Below, one piece after another: positions 45,527 through 55,540 of a stretch of 64,000 bases of DNA (the stretch's first letter is position 1; the number at the start of each line of letters is the position of its first letter). The notes beneath the pieces were generated by a model that worked only from the letters and a program-made list of their open reading frames with translations, was not told the DNA's origin and did no database searches. Source of the stretch: Sepiola atlantica (taxonomy: Eukaryota > Mollusca > Cephalopoda > Sepiida > Sepiolidae); NCBI GenBank assembly GCA_963556195.1, contig OY744531.1, positions 45,945,700 to 46,009,699 of the forward strand. The letters are read 5' to 3'. The translations under genes were made by a program, and so were the position numbers.

Positions 45527-45665
45527 TTAAAATCATATCATTTTCATACTACTACTATAAAGCTCTATTCATGTATTGCACTCTGTTAACGTCAATACTA
45601 CAAATATATACACAATATATACCATCTTATAATATTATATGTGTATATACATAAAACAGTAATAA
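45526..45665 (+). repeat. Dispersed repeat D4, copy 2, with M1 end
   Basis: ATCATTTTCATACTACTACT, AAGCTCTATTCATGTATTG, CTCTGTTAACGTCAATACT and AATATATACACAATATAT match 21255-21420. Confidence 0.65.
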
Positions 45666-45696
45666 ATTATAAATATCGTTCTCTATATAAAGTTAG

Positions 45697-45705
<9 letters not shown>

Positions 45706-45750
<45 letters not shown>
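45706..45750. repeat. (TA)n microsatellite
   Basis: TA tract flanked by GTGTGT-containing sequence. Confidence 0.95.
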
Positions 45751-45751
<1 letters not shown>

Positions 45752-46205
45752 TGTGTGTGTATGCATGGTACTCTCCCAAACTAATGAACGGATCATTATG
45801 AATTTTCAAATATATACAATAGACAACACGGTGAGTTAGATGTGCAAATTATTTTTTGTAAATATTAATATTTAGAGAGTGAATATATATACATTTCTTT
45901 TAATACAATTTTTAAAAATAAAAATTGACTATTAAGAATTTTTGAATATATATTCTCGATAACACGGTGAGTATCGCGGGTGCATTAATCTTTGTAAACT
46001 TTACCATTTAAGTGATGCTCCCCACAACCCAACTTTCCTCCCCAAAACCTTTAAAATAAGTTAGATACAAAAAATGAATAAAGAAAAGAATTGCTCTACA
46101 TCAAATTTTTAGTTATATTACGCAATTCTTTTTGTTAAAGGACTGTCTCAAGTTAGTGCTACCTATCTACGTAGTCACGGTGCCCATTAGGTAAATTAAA
46201 CGAAA
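45751..46205. other. No gene seen; internal repeat of AACACGGTGAG
   Basis: GACAACACGGTGAGTTAG (about 45823) and GATAACACGGTGAGTATC (about 45959) are about 135 bp apart in similar context, hinting at a two-unit repeat. Nothing else recognised. Confidence 0.5.
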
Positions 46206-46214
46206 TAAATGATT

Positions 46215-46480
46215 TAACGGTGGTGGGATTGCTGAAATGGATACGACGTGGACTTGAAACATGGGGGTGCCAAGTTCGAATCCAGTCGGTTGCATAGCAC
46301 CACTTTCCCCTATGGATGTTAGCAACCTTACTATGATCCCTTCTGAAATAATAAGGGAAAGAAATGCCAATTCCAGAACCAAGCAGGTCCCAAAAAGGCG
46401 TATCATACGGATTTACTTTATTAAATGTTGGAATCTCTCTCTTCAACAGAAATATTCCGCAATGACTATTTTGTAATTGT
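46215..46480 (+). repeat. tRNA-like SINE family S3, copy 1
   Basis: GGTGGTGGGATTGCTGAAAT gives a loose A-box region. AGTTCGAATCC (46273-46283) is an excellent B box. The tail carries TGTTAGCAACCTTACTATG, ATCCCTTCTGAAATAAT and GAAATGCCAATTCC, parts of which recur at 57255-57500. ORFs on both strands here are chance frames. Confidence 0.7.
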
Positions 46481-46770
46481 CACGAACGTGATACATTCCC
46501 AAAGTATTTTAATTTACTTGCTTAGCTGACATTTCTTCTGAACTTATATCGTAGAACCTATCTAATTTACTTACTCTTAAAGTTTTTTTTTTATATACAA
46601 TACTTTTTTTCTACAATTAGGATGTAATATTTTAGACATATACGTTAGGAAAAAGACGCAGATACAAAGTGAGTACGTATATGCACGACAAAGGGGGAAT
46701 TGTGGGAGAATATATAGAAAGAAGGCGAGAGGGATTGACGCGGGAAAAGTGAAACTAGGGTCGATATTCG

Positions 46771-47560
46771 TAAGATGCGTCCATTCAATTCACGTGTGAC
46801 ACAATGAAAAAAACTTAAGAAAACAGATTGACAGAACGGCCGACCTCTTATAGAGATCTGTGGACGCATCTAAAATTACCATATAGAATTTGAGTGTAAT
46901 AGATCTACCTTAATTATATTAAACGTGACAGATAAACTGAGGGATACAACTCTCTTATTAAGATTCTATGATGCATCTAAATGAGATGTGTTTATTCAAT
47001 CTGTGAGTTTGGTGATTACTGTTGCTTTCAAGTATGAGCATTATAGACAAGTGACGGCCAGAACATCTTATAGAAACTCTTGGACGTATCGAAAATTAGT
47101 TACATCTATTTAATCTGCGAAATTTTACGGCGAACTTATTAAGCATGACAGATCGACCAATAGACAAAGCCTCTTTTTTATTGTTGAGGTCACTACTTAT
47201 CGAAGATAAGGGTTCATTTGACAAGGGATGATTGCCAACCGAAAAATGGGGTTCATTATAAGAGTATTAATAATGATAAATAGTGGTTGCGAAATGAGTT
47301 CTTGATGTTAATGTTCTACAAGGAGGAACACAAGACTGGGGCTCAGTCGAGCACCAAGTCATGGAAAGAGAAAAATAGGGAGACAGAGATAGGGGGAAAT
47401 ATATATAGAGAGAGAGACCGTGGGCGAAACTAATAAAGATGCGTCCGTTTTATCTGAACGTTTAGCAATGAACATACTATTTAAAACTTAAACGTGACAG
47501 ACAAACGGATAGATGACCGACCTTTAAAGCCATTTATAGAAATTCGTGGACGCATCAAAA
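46771..47560. repeat. Array of about five ~110 bp units with inverted ends
   Basis: Units begin near AGATGCGTCC (46773; 47437), AGATGTGTTTATTCAATCTG (46986) or ACATCTATTTAATCTGCG (47103) and end near GGACGCATCT (46862; GGACGCATC 47548), GATGCATCT (46970) or GGACGTATCG (47082). Inner blocks are ACGTGACAGA, CGGCCGACCTCTTATAG or CGGCCAGAACATCTTATAG. Each unit can fold because its ends are complementary. The array is interrupted at about 47170-47430. Confidence 0.75.
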
Positions 47561-48074
47561 ACCCATTAAGCGGAATGATACGAAAATGAGTGAAAAAAAT
47601 TCTATAAGAAAACAATCGAAGTGGTAGAAAACTGCAAATGACGAATCGTAGGTCCGGGCTCCATTCCGCAGGCACGAAAGACAGCAAAAAAGCAACCCTT
47701 ACTTGACTCTTAATAGAGCCATAGAAAAAGTGAGCAGGGAGCAAGAAAAAAAATCTCTAAATACATATTAGCGTTGATATTGCTAAAAATCCTTAAAGTA
47801 AGCTAACCTAATACCTACTTCATCTTTAAAACAAAGTTGACAGGTATATTACACTCGCTGAAAACGATTATAACCCCATATATATTAAGTAAAGAGTAAG
47901 TCACATTTCTTTAAAATCAAAATACGGTTACAGTTCTGTTTCGTTATATCTCACTTCTTGTAAAAATGGCTACCTTCTTTGTTGAAGACGTCTTTTAAAG
48001 TACAATTGAACTATTTCTATCAGAATATACTAGTCGACGCGTAATCATTGTAAGTTTTCCGTGATAAGAATAAT
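47561..48074. other. No gene seen
   Basis: AT-rich without recognisable features. Confidence 0.5.
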
Positions 48075-48270
48075 GGATCTCAATTTTAAGACGGTGTATT
48101 ACGAGCCAAATTCCAGAGAAGACCAACGGTCATTATCAATGAGAAATCAATAGTAAAATGCTATTGTAATAGCGCAAAAATTACTTGCAACTGCTATCAC
48201 GGGCTTGTCACTCCGACTCCAGGGAACACCACTTTTTATCGTTACTGAGCGATCACGGATAATTACTCGT
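48075..48270 (+). mobile_element. 3' end of LINE family L1, short copy
   Basis: AATTCCAGAGAAGACCAACG, GAGAAATCAATAGTAAAAT, CTTGTCACTCCGACTCCAGG, GAACACCAC and CTGAGCGATCACGGATAA are the family's 3' blocks in order. It runs into AAT/GAT triplets at 48274. Confidence 0.7.
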
Positions 48271-48335
48271 TTAATAATGATAATAATAATAATAGTAATA
48301 GTAATAGTAATAATAATAGTAGTAGTAGTAGTAAT

Positions 48336-48385
<50 letters not shown>

Positions 48386-48410
48386 TGATGATGATGATGA
48401 TGATGACACT
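48271..48410. repeat. (AAT)n, (AGT)n, (GAT)n microsatellite
   Basis: Compound triplet tract between two copies of LINE L1. Confidence 0.95.
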
Positions 48411-48419
48411 TGAACAGAG

Positions 48420-49096
48420 AAACGGAATCGCTGCTGACGGCCGCACAGAACAATGCGATTAGGACAAACTTTATTAAAGCAAAGATAGATAAAACCCAGG
48501 AAAACAGCAAATGCCGATTGTGTGGACAAAGTAACGAAACGATAAATCATATAATAATGAATGCAGCAAGCTAGTCCAAAAGGAATACAAGAACAGACAT
48601 GACAGCGTGGGGAAAGAAGTACACCGGGAAATGTGCAAACAACTGAATTTCGAATATGCAAAAAAAACGGTACAAACACAAACCAGAAACTGTACTAGAA
48701 AACGAAAAACACAAAATCATCTGGGATATGAATGTACAAACAGACAAACCCATAACAGCAAGGAGACCGGATATGATAATAATCAACAAGAAAGAAAAAT
48801 CCTGCAAAATCGTAGACTTTGCCGTTCCAGCGGACCACAGAGTGAAGACCAAAGAGATGGGAAAAAGAATCAAATATACTGAACTTGCCAGAGAATTGAA
48901 AGGAATATGGAACATGAAGAAAGTCAGTATAACACCAATAATCATAGGAGCACTAGGAACAGTCCCCAAAAACATGGAGAAAAGACTAGGAGAAATAGGA
49001 ATCAAAGGGATAACTGAGACCATACAAAGGACAGTAATGATCAAAACAGCTACAATCCTGAGAAATGTCCTCGAATGCGGAAACCAACCCACATAA
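48420..49096 (+). pseudogene. LINE L1 C-terminal zinc finger and restriction-like endonuclease
   Basis: Frame 1: LLTAAQNNAIRTNFIKAKID, KCRLCGQSNETINHII. After a 1-nt loss the next frame supplies CSKLVQKEYKNRHDSVG and REMCKQLNFEYAKK, completing a C-x2-C-x8-H-x4-C finger. After a second shift in a poly-A run: YKHKPETVLENEKHKIIWDM, ARRPDMIIINKKEKSCKIVD, FAVPADHRVKTKEMGKRIKY, ARELKGIWNMKK, ITPIIIGALGTVPKNMEKRL, ending at a stop (49094-49096). R-P-D-x14-D fits the (K/R)PDx12-14D motif of the restriction-like endonuclease found C-terminal to RT in R2, R4/Dong, NeSL and related LINEs; it nicks target DNA. RT is missing by 5' truncation and two frameshifts make it dead. Family assignment is firm, clade is not. 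Confidence 0.85.
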
Positions 49097-49505
49097 GCAA
49101 CGAATGGAGAACAAACACATGGAAGCACAAAACAACAGAACCGGGGAAAATACAACCGCACGAGAGAGGCGCAAGCATAGGTTGACACAACGAAAATTAT
49201 GGACAGAGGGTTGAGGAGGGAAAGCGCAAACCAGACCTCCACTGGAAGAGCGCGGACAGCTCTGGGACCTTGGGGAGGCTTGTTGCCACTCAGGCCCCAG
49301 AGGGGACCAATGGCCCTTATCAGCGGGAAATCGGTGGTAGGTGACTGTTGCAATACCGCAAGGTCATCAGCGGTGATGAACGGAGAGAAGTGGAGCATAC
49401 TGGAAGTCTAAGGAGACTTGTTGTCACTCAGACTCCAGGGAATACCACAGGTTGTTGGCAGTGGGCGATCACTAACGATGACCTGTGTGATAACTCCTAG
49501 TGAGT
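49097..49505 (+). mobile_element. 3' untranslated region of LINE L1, with internal duplication
   Basis: It continues directly from the endonuclease stop to (AAT)n at 49507. It contains CCAGACCTCCACTGGAA and a duplicated module: GGGGAGGCTTGTTGCCACTC, AGGCCCCAGAGGGGACCA (about 49271) and AGGAGACTTGTTGTCACTC, AGACTCCAGGGAATACCA (about 49411). It ends AACTCCTAGTGAGTAAATAA. This is the reference copy for 11433, 13230, 48075, 49613 and 50965. The long minus-strand ORF over 48571-49398 is its antisense shadow. Confidence 0.8.
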
Positions 49506-49506
49506 A

Positions 49507-50220
<714 letters not shown>

Positions 50221-50334
50221 TATACGACATAATCACGTTAAGACATCGGTTCTCATTAGATCACCGAAGTTAAGCGACGTTTTGTCTGGCCAATGCCAGA
50301 TGCGTGATCATTTGGAAATACTTAACACTGTAGG
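50221..50334 (+). pseudogene. 5S rRNA-derived sequence
   Basis: It follows eukaryotic 5S rRNA end to end: TACGACATAATCACGTTAAG, ACATCGGTTCTC, GATCACCGAAGTTAAGC, GACGT, GATGCGTGATC, TTTGGAAATAC, CACTGTAGG. In 5S genes the region from GATCACCGAAGTTAAGC to GATGGGTGACC is the internal promoter bound by TFIIIA and TFIIIC. The first block is intact here and the C-block reads GATGCGTGATC. Length is about 114 nt against about 120. Substitutions in the second half (GTTTTGTCTGGCC for the usual GTCGGGCCCGG) break helices, so it is a pseudogene or the head of a 5S-derived SINE. No T-run terminator follows directly. Confidence 0.8.
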
Positions 50335-50548
50335 ATGGTGACATCTCTATGTAAAAAACTGCAGAAAATAACGGCGTTATCTCACCTGATCGGGGTATAC
50401 ATTCGACTGAGGACCGCTTGTGAATTTAGTATTATCTAAAACCTACGTTCGACAAAAGCCAGGTCAACCCACCAAGTGTTAATGCCGCACCAGGTAAAAG
50501 GATTACTGGAAATGACTCTTGTAAGAACTCATAGTGTTTAAAAAACAA
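50335..50548. other. Sequence downstream of the 5S-like unit
   Basis: Could be the body of a 5S-headed SINE. GATCGGGGTATACATTCGAC and GGTCAACCCACCAAGTG have no partner in this window. Confidence 0.4.
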
Positions 50549-50672
50549 AAACAAAAACAGCAACCGCAACAGCAGCAGCAACAACAGCAGCAGCAACAGC
50601 AACAACAACAGCAACAACAACAACAGCAACAACAACAGAAACAGCAACACCGACAGCAACAACGACAACAAC
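50549..50672. repeat. (CAA/CAG)n microsatellite
   Basis: Imperfect CAA/CAG triplets of about 110 bp. They would read as poly-Gln, but flanking frames close quickly. Confidence 0.9.
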
Positions 50673-50860
50673 TAAAAGCCACCATAACTGGCTTAAACAG
50701 ATTGACGAGGCAATTTCTTTTCCAATTTTGCAAAAGGTTTGCTTGTTAGGAACGGCGAAAGGGTTACGGTACAGCTTAAATGTTTAAAGTCGAGGGAATT
50801 GACTTGATGATCAAAAAGAAAAATCCAACTAAAAATATCCCAAAGTTGAGACTACTATGA

Positions 50861-50964
<104 letters not shown>

Positions 50965-51350
50965 ATTGAAAAGGGGAGAACGCACATACATGCAGTGGCA
51001 TCAGTCTCGGTTGATACCACACACAATTGTCGTGAAGGGTGAAAGACGATGGGAAAAGCGAGATAGGAGAGCATCAACAAGACCTCCACTGGGAGGATGC
51101 ACGAGTACTGAAAACTTAGAGAGACTTATTGTCACTCAAATTCCAGAGATGATCAATGGCCGTTGCTAGCGAGAAACCAATAGTAAACGGCTGTTGCGAC
51201 AACACAAAACAATTTACAACGATTATCGAAAGAAGTGGAGAGTGTTGAAAATACGAGATTTCTTGTAACCCAGACTCCAGGAAAACACCGTTGTTTTTTT
51301 TCAGTGATCAATTATTGATAATGACTCGTGTGAAAACGCCTAGTGAGTAA
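50965..51350 (+). mobile_element. 3' region of LINE L1, 5'-truncated
   Basis: GTGGCATCAGTCTCGGTTGA, GACCTCCACTGGGAGGATGC, TTATTGTCACTCAAATTCCA, GAGAAACCAATAGTAAACGG, CTGTTGCGACAAC and CCCAGACTCCAGGAAAACAC, CGCCTAGTGAGTAAAATAA follow the family order. It starts right after (AAT)n and ends in an A/T-rich run without triplets. Confidence 0.75.
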
Positions 51351-51359
51351 AATAACAAT

Positions 51360-51720
51360 ATTTTTTAATACTTTTATTTACCCGAAACAAGGCAAATTGC
51401 TACGGTGATGTAAGCAGCTACTGTGAGTAAGGGTCACATTTATAGAGGTGTCCTAAGTCGGGGGTTGTGCAGTTGTTCACAGTATATTAACAGTTCTGCA
51501 CGTTGGTGCAGTCGGGGAAACAGAAAGCAGTGAACGAATTCTAAAGGCACGCAGTCCGATAAAAAGAAGGTATTAGTGTATATGTTTCCTGGCATCTGAA
51601 GACATTTACAGTGAACGGTTTATTCAGCTATTTGTCGGGTTGATTGAGGGTATTTATGTTGTGGGGTACGAGTGCAGTTATTTCGTCGCAGCACATTCCG
51701 TTGAAGTACATGTAGGACAA
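51360..51720 (-). pseudogene. LINE ORF2 C-terminus, family L2, minus strand
   Basis: On the minus strand, pieces matching 26170-25870 appear in several frames: MSSDARKHIH for the PQMPESLF region, a FRIRSLLSVSPTAPTC frame over the WNS...CTN region, then the non-coding tail TCCTTAAG-like and TAAATGTGACCCTTACTCAC. It is more decayed than the other two L2 copies. Confidence 0.6.
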
Positions 51721-51938
51721 GCAAAGGGATGAAAAACTGCGGCGATGAGACAGGGGTGTAGTTAGTAGACAGTGCGGCACCTATTAGGTTATCGACTGTC
51801 TTTTTAACCTTTCCAAGAGGGAGAAACTAGTGCTTGATGCACCAGTCGAGATTTGGCAACATTGCATGGCCGCATGGTGGCGTTATAGCGATATAGGATA
51901 CTGACAGGTGTGAGAAGATTTCTAGTCCGATAGATTGA
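51721..51938. other. No gene seen
   Basis: No recognisable feature. Confidence 0.5.
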
Positions 51939-51939
51939 G

Positions 51940-52045
51940 CCTATAATAATAATAACAATAATAATAATAATAATATGAAGAAGAAGAAGATGAAGAAGAA
52001 GAAGAAGAAAAAGAAGATGAAGATGAAGGAAAAGAAGGAAATGAA
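51940..52045. repeat. (AAT)n then (GAA)n microsatellite
   Basis: AAT triplets followed by a purine GAA/GATGAA tract. Confidence 0.9.
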
Positions 52046-52525
52046 GCATATACGTAAAAATAAATGTTCTTCCATCAGCCTTTTCTTTGTAGTTGCGTTT
52101 TTTGTTCGCCGTTAGCTATTTATCTTCGGCTATTATTTGCAGAGACAATTGTGACAGTTTTTAATTAAGAGTTGATTAAAAAAGGAAGAAAAAAAGTAAA
52201 CTCTTGGTTCGTTTCTTGAAACATGAATATCAGGTAGACGAACAGAGATGGCGGCAATGGAAACGAAACGAAGTGGGAGGGGGAGTGTAAAAGAAAAAGA
52301 CAACGGATGAATGACATCCTATAAACAATAACATTGTTTCTGTTACATGAATTGCTGCGCTGTCTTTTGTGCAGCGTCGCTGTACACGTACATCATTGTT
52401 TCTTTTTAATTTTCAGCTTTTGACGCATGCACAAAAGCGACTGTCATCTTTTCATGTAATCAAAACGCGCCAGTTAGAGACGAGGACGAAAAATAGACTA
52501 AACTTGTTGGTGGGAAGAATGAAGG
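52046..52525. other. No gene seen
   Basis: AT-rich without recognisable features. Confidence 0.5.
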
Positions 52526-52529
52526 TGTA

Positions 52530-52700
52530 TCAACCTACACGTAGGGCGTGCTTGATTAGCATAATAGATATAATCGAGGCTCATGGATTTGGCTAATCCG
52601 AGTTCAAATCCTATCGAATCTCATTTTGATCATTTACTATCTGATACTTCTTTTTATAATGAGTGACCACTTATCCAAGTGAATATTGACTCGACAATAA
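52530..52700 (+). repeat. tRNA-like SINE fragment
   Basis: TTGGCTAATCCG followed by AGTTCAAATCC (B box, 52601-52611). The A-box region upstream (GATTAGCATAATAG) is weak. The tail has no partner in the window. Confidence 0.5.
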
Positions 52701-52814
52701 AAGCTAATGAGATAAGCGGACTGTCAGTATTACGATGTAGACTACTCTGAGATGATTTAAAATGATATGGAATTAAATAGGTTTGATTACTTATGAGGAT
52801 GGTTTATCGAAAGT

Positions 52815-52965
52815 ATTTGTTGACATTACATTTTGACATTAAATTTAAAAACGACTGTGTTCTAGTCGGTAGGGAAGCAGTCCCGGCGGTACGTGTACCA
52901 GAGACGGAAATCTATTGAAAAGAAACCCTCTGCATAGAAATTTCGCTTGACGCTAGGCACCTTGA
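52815..52965 (+). repeat. SINE-like family S2, copy 2
   Basis: AAGTATTTGTTGACATTAC, ACGACTGTGTTCTAGTCG, GCAGTCCCGGCGGTACGTG and GCATAGAAATTTCGCTTG align with 31795-31940. ACGACTGTGTTCTAGTCG folds as a short hairpin. Confidence 0.65.
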
Positions 52966-53409
52966 GTAAGAAAAGAAAGTTTTTTTTTTCTGTCGGGGTA
53001 ACAAGACTAGTTTTTGCTGCAAATATCTTACAACGATGGACCAGAAATTGGAGCTCAGCCGAGCACCTTCCATGGAAATAATAGTACTGTTGGGAAAAAC
53101 ATAAACTGGCGATTTCCCTACCAAAAATAGCTGGAAATGTACGAAACATACAGATAATTATTACATGGATAACAATAAACAATATTTCTCACTGAGCGTT
53201 ATTAATCTCCAATAATTATTAAGGCAGCAGATGTCAAGAATCTACTTTTTCATCGTACATTTAGAAAACAACTACTGGAACAGATTTCACAGATGGATCT
53301 AGAATCTCCAACAAAGACATGGATTTTTCACTTCGGAAACATTGCCTCCAACCACAGTCAAGAACTTTCCTTTCTCTCTCCCCCCTCTCTCTCCTTGTAC
53401 AAAACAAAC
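52966..53409. other. No gene seen
   Basis: The minus-strand ORFs here (52862-53182) lack motifs. Confidence 0.45.
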
Positions 53410-53492
53410 AAACAAACGGAACTTCCATAAACAAAATACCACGAGGTTGCGCCCCAAAATGGTCCTCTTCACGTCTAATATAGACAAATACT
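53410..53492 (-). repeat. SINE-like family S2, copy 3, minus strand
   Basis: Reverse-complemented: CAAGTATTTGTCTATATTAG, CAACCTCGTGGTATTTTGTT, GGAAGTTCCGTTTG, matching 31795-31940. Confidence 0.65.
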
Positions 53493-53800
53493 TGTTGAAT
53501 TGTCCTCTATAATAGTCAATTCCTCTTAAGTAAGCTTCTGTCTATTTCACCGATTGTGTCTAATCTTCTCGTTGTCGCTAGCATCGTCCAACGCACAATC
53601 TTTTTAACCCTATTGTTCGAGTGCTCCCCACCTGGACCTTGACAAACGGTGACTCATTAGTAAAAAATACTTCAGAAGTGACCCGAGAATCACTATTGCC
53701 ACAATACTTAATAAAGCACAAGTAAGACATACTCTACCTTCCCGTTGGATGAGTTAACACCGGAGGAATGTCTACAGCGAATGCGCAAAAGCTCAGAACA
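53493..53800. other. No gene seen
   Basis: No recognisable feature. Confidence 0.5.
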
Positions 53801-53801
53801 G

Positions 53802-53806
53802 AGAGC

Positions 53807-53847
<41 letters not shown>

Positions 53848-53912
53848 TTAGAGAGAGAGAGAGAGAAAGAGAGAGTGAGAGAGAGAGAGAGAGAGAGAGT
53901 GAGAGAGAGAGA

Positions 53913-53943
<31 letters not shown>

Positions 53944-53960
53944 TTAGAGAGAGAGAGAGA
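53802..53960. repeat. (GA)n microsatellite, about 155 bp
   Basis: The longest purine tract of the window, with GTGA and GTTA interruptions. Arg-Glu and Leu-Ser ORFs across it are artefacts. Confidence 0.95.
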
Positions 53961-54185
53961 CGGCTGCCCAAATCCTATCAGATCGGTATATAATTTCATT
54001 GAAGATAAATTTACATGTTCATTTATGCCCTGAAAGCGACAAAGTTTTGATGACGACGGTGATGATCATACTAAGCGTATTTTGTCAGATTCGAATAAGT
54101 TAACAATTGTAAAATCTGTGTGTGTTAATTTTAAGTTTATTTTGCATTTGTGATTACAGTTTTACACCCATTTAAACGAACTGCC

Positions 54186-54680
54186 AATGCTTGGAATTTG
54201 GGCTGATATCAAGGTATAGTATCTGCTCTGCTACTCCACTTCTTGGCCTTTTGGCTAAGATCAAAGTGTTCTATCTGTTCCGACGGATACTGCACCCCAT
54301 AGACTAGTATTGTCTTGGCCTTCGGGGCTTCATTTACCCTGGTCTATGGGTGTGTCCTGTGCAGTTCTAGGAGGTCCACCCTCCCAGGCTTCGCCTCCCC
54401 TCTTTGGGGAGGAGTAAGTTTATTGAAACCCCACTTTCCCGACCCGACCTTAGGTCACATCTTACTTGTGGGAGTAAGATAAAAACTGGCCTTGTACCTA
54501 ACTCCTGGAGAGGAGTAAATCAATACTCTACTTCATCTTTGCTATCCTCAATCAGTGAAGGAACAATACTTCTAGACTGAGGCAATTCTAATTTTTGTCC
54601 CAATCCAAAGTGCTTTTTTGGAGTTGTTTTTTCCCCACATTAAAAACTGATCTTGTGTCTTACTCTGCCCCCATGGGGAT
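54186..54680 (+). mobile_element. U2 snRNA-headed repeat with a doubled head
   Basis: The segment 54239-54280 (CTTCTTGGCCTTTTGGCT, AAGATCAAAGTGTTCTATCT, GTTC) matches the 5' end of U2 snRNA almost base for base, except in the branchpoint-recognition GTAGTA, which reads GTTCTA. Just upstream, 54190-54230 (GCTTGGAATTTGGGCTGATA, TCAAGGTATAGTATCTGC) is a second, more diverged U2 5' end that keeps TAGTATCTG. Neither continues into the Sm site or 3' stem-loops of U2. Instead CCCCATAGACTAG (54295) pairs with CTGGTCTATGGG (54339-54350) in a long hairpin, then a non-U2 tail follows. The last part of the tail resembles the repeats at 1464 and 8485. It is a SINE-like element, not a spliceosomal gene. 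Confidence 0.75.
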
Positions 54681-55121
54681 CCAATAGAAAGGGACACGTG
54701 TTAAATTAATGTTATACACTGAATTATTTTTAATACGTATTGTGTTTTGGCCTGTAATTTTCCTCAAAGATTAATATGCCATAACAGAGACGAGACAAGA
54801 AAAACATTAATATATTGGGGTTCGTGAATACTATAATAGATAACGTCGTTTCTTTTGGAATTACCGAGTTATAATCTATGGTAATTGTTGTGAAGTTGTT
54901 CCACAGTAAATAATAAATAAAGGAAGTCAAGTCGAGGGTTGGTTTAACAAGTGTATTAACAAAGTAAGAAAGTGACTAGCTCTTTGCTAGACAGTTACAA
55001 GGTGGGGCTTTGTCTTCTGGTGACTCGCACTATTTATAGTGACAACCGGTGTTGTTTCTCCTGTGTAAGAACGGCCGGTGTAACAGTAATTAAGACACTA
55101 ATACTGTTTGTAAAGATATTA
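54681..55121. other. No gene seen; possible LTR- or promoter-like stretch
   Basis: Around 55000-55090 the sequence is GC-richer and has TATTTATAG near 55031. It might be an LTR or promoter relic. No matching second copy or downstream gene was found. Confidence 0.3.
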
Positions 55122-55540
55122 ACTCACCATTAACCAATGATATTCGGAGACTCCTTGGTGATCGTCTCAGCAGAAAAAGGTGTGATAATTATTTACGTGC
55201 GTCACACTTACTGGGGCTACACCCTCAAGTTTTTTTTTTATCTGTGTGCTTATATCAAAGATAATATTTATCCAAACAATCGCCAGACTAGAACCATCAC
55301 ACTCAAAATCAAAGCAGTGCTAAGGGATGGCAATATCTTAGTTATTGACAATTCTCAACGCGGTGTTAATGTGTGTCGGTGGAGAAAACAAGACTATTGG
55401 ATATTTGTGACTGAAACTTGGTGGACAAGGGAGGAACAGATTGAAATTAATTTGTATCAAATATGGTTGGATTGCAGAAAAGATTGTGAATGTTATTAAG
55501 GATCTATGCGTGCCATTGTTTTTCTAGGTGGGGGTTACCC
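55122..55540 (+). pseudogene. Mariner-like DDE transposase C-terminus, copy 1
   Basis: One frame gives NDIRRLLGDRLSRKRC; a shifted one gives FFLYLCAYIKDNIYPNNRQT, LKIKAVLRDGNILVIDNSQR, GVNVCRWR. Compared with 60358-60760 this is the last third of a transposase with the order SPDL-TP-DFFLWGYLKDxVY-NNPQT...I-REEI-AI...V-DNF-RR-Q. It lies around and after the third catalytic acidic residue in a mariner-related, insect-type transposase family. The SPDLTP segment is not readable here. The 120-codon ORF starts upstream of the real homology and is a chance extension. The 3' flank (TTTGTATCAAATATGGTTGG, ATTGCAGAAAAGATTGTG) also matches copy 2. Confidence 0.65.

Noticed and set aside
48571..49398. 275-codon minus-strand ORF, the longest in the window
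   Set aside because: It is antisense to the LINE L1 endonuclease domain, whose plus-strand frames carry the recognisable motifs.
50221..50334. A functional 5S rRNA gene
   Set aside because: The fold is broken in the second half, it sits in LINE debris as a single copy, and no T-run terminator directly follows.
50534..50749. Poly-Gln protein
   Set aside because: The ORF is the CAA/CAG microsatellite with short flanks and no conserved domain.
53708..53999. Arg-Glu-rich or Leu-Ser-rich proteins
   Set aside because: They are readings of the (GA)n tract in different frames.
54239..54280. A functional U2 snRNA gene
   Set aside because: Only the first ~42 nt resemble U2. The branchpoint-pairing bases are changed, and the Sm site and 3' stem-loops are absent.
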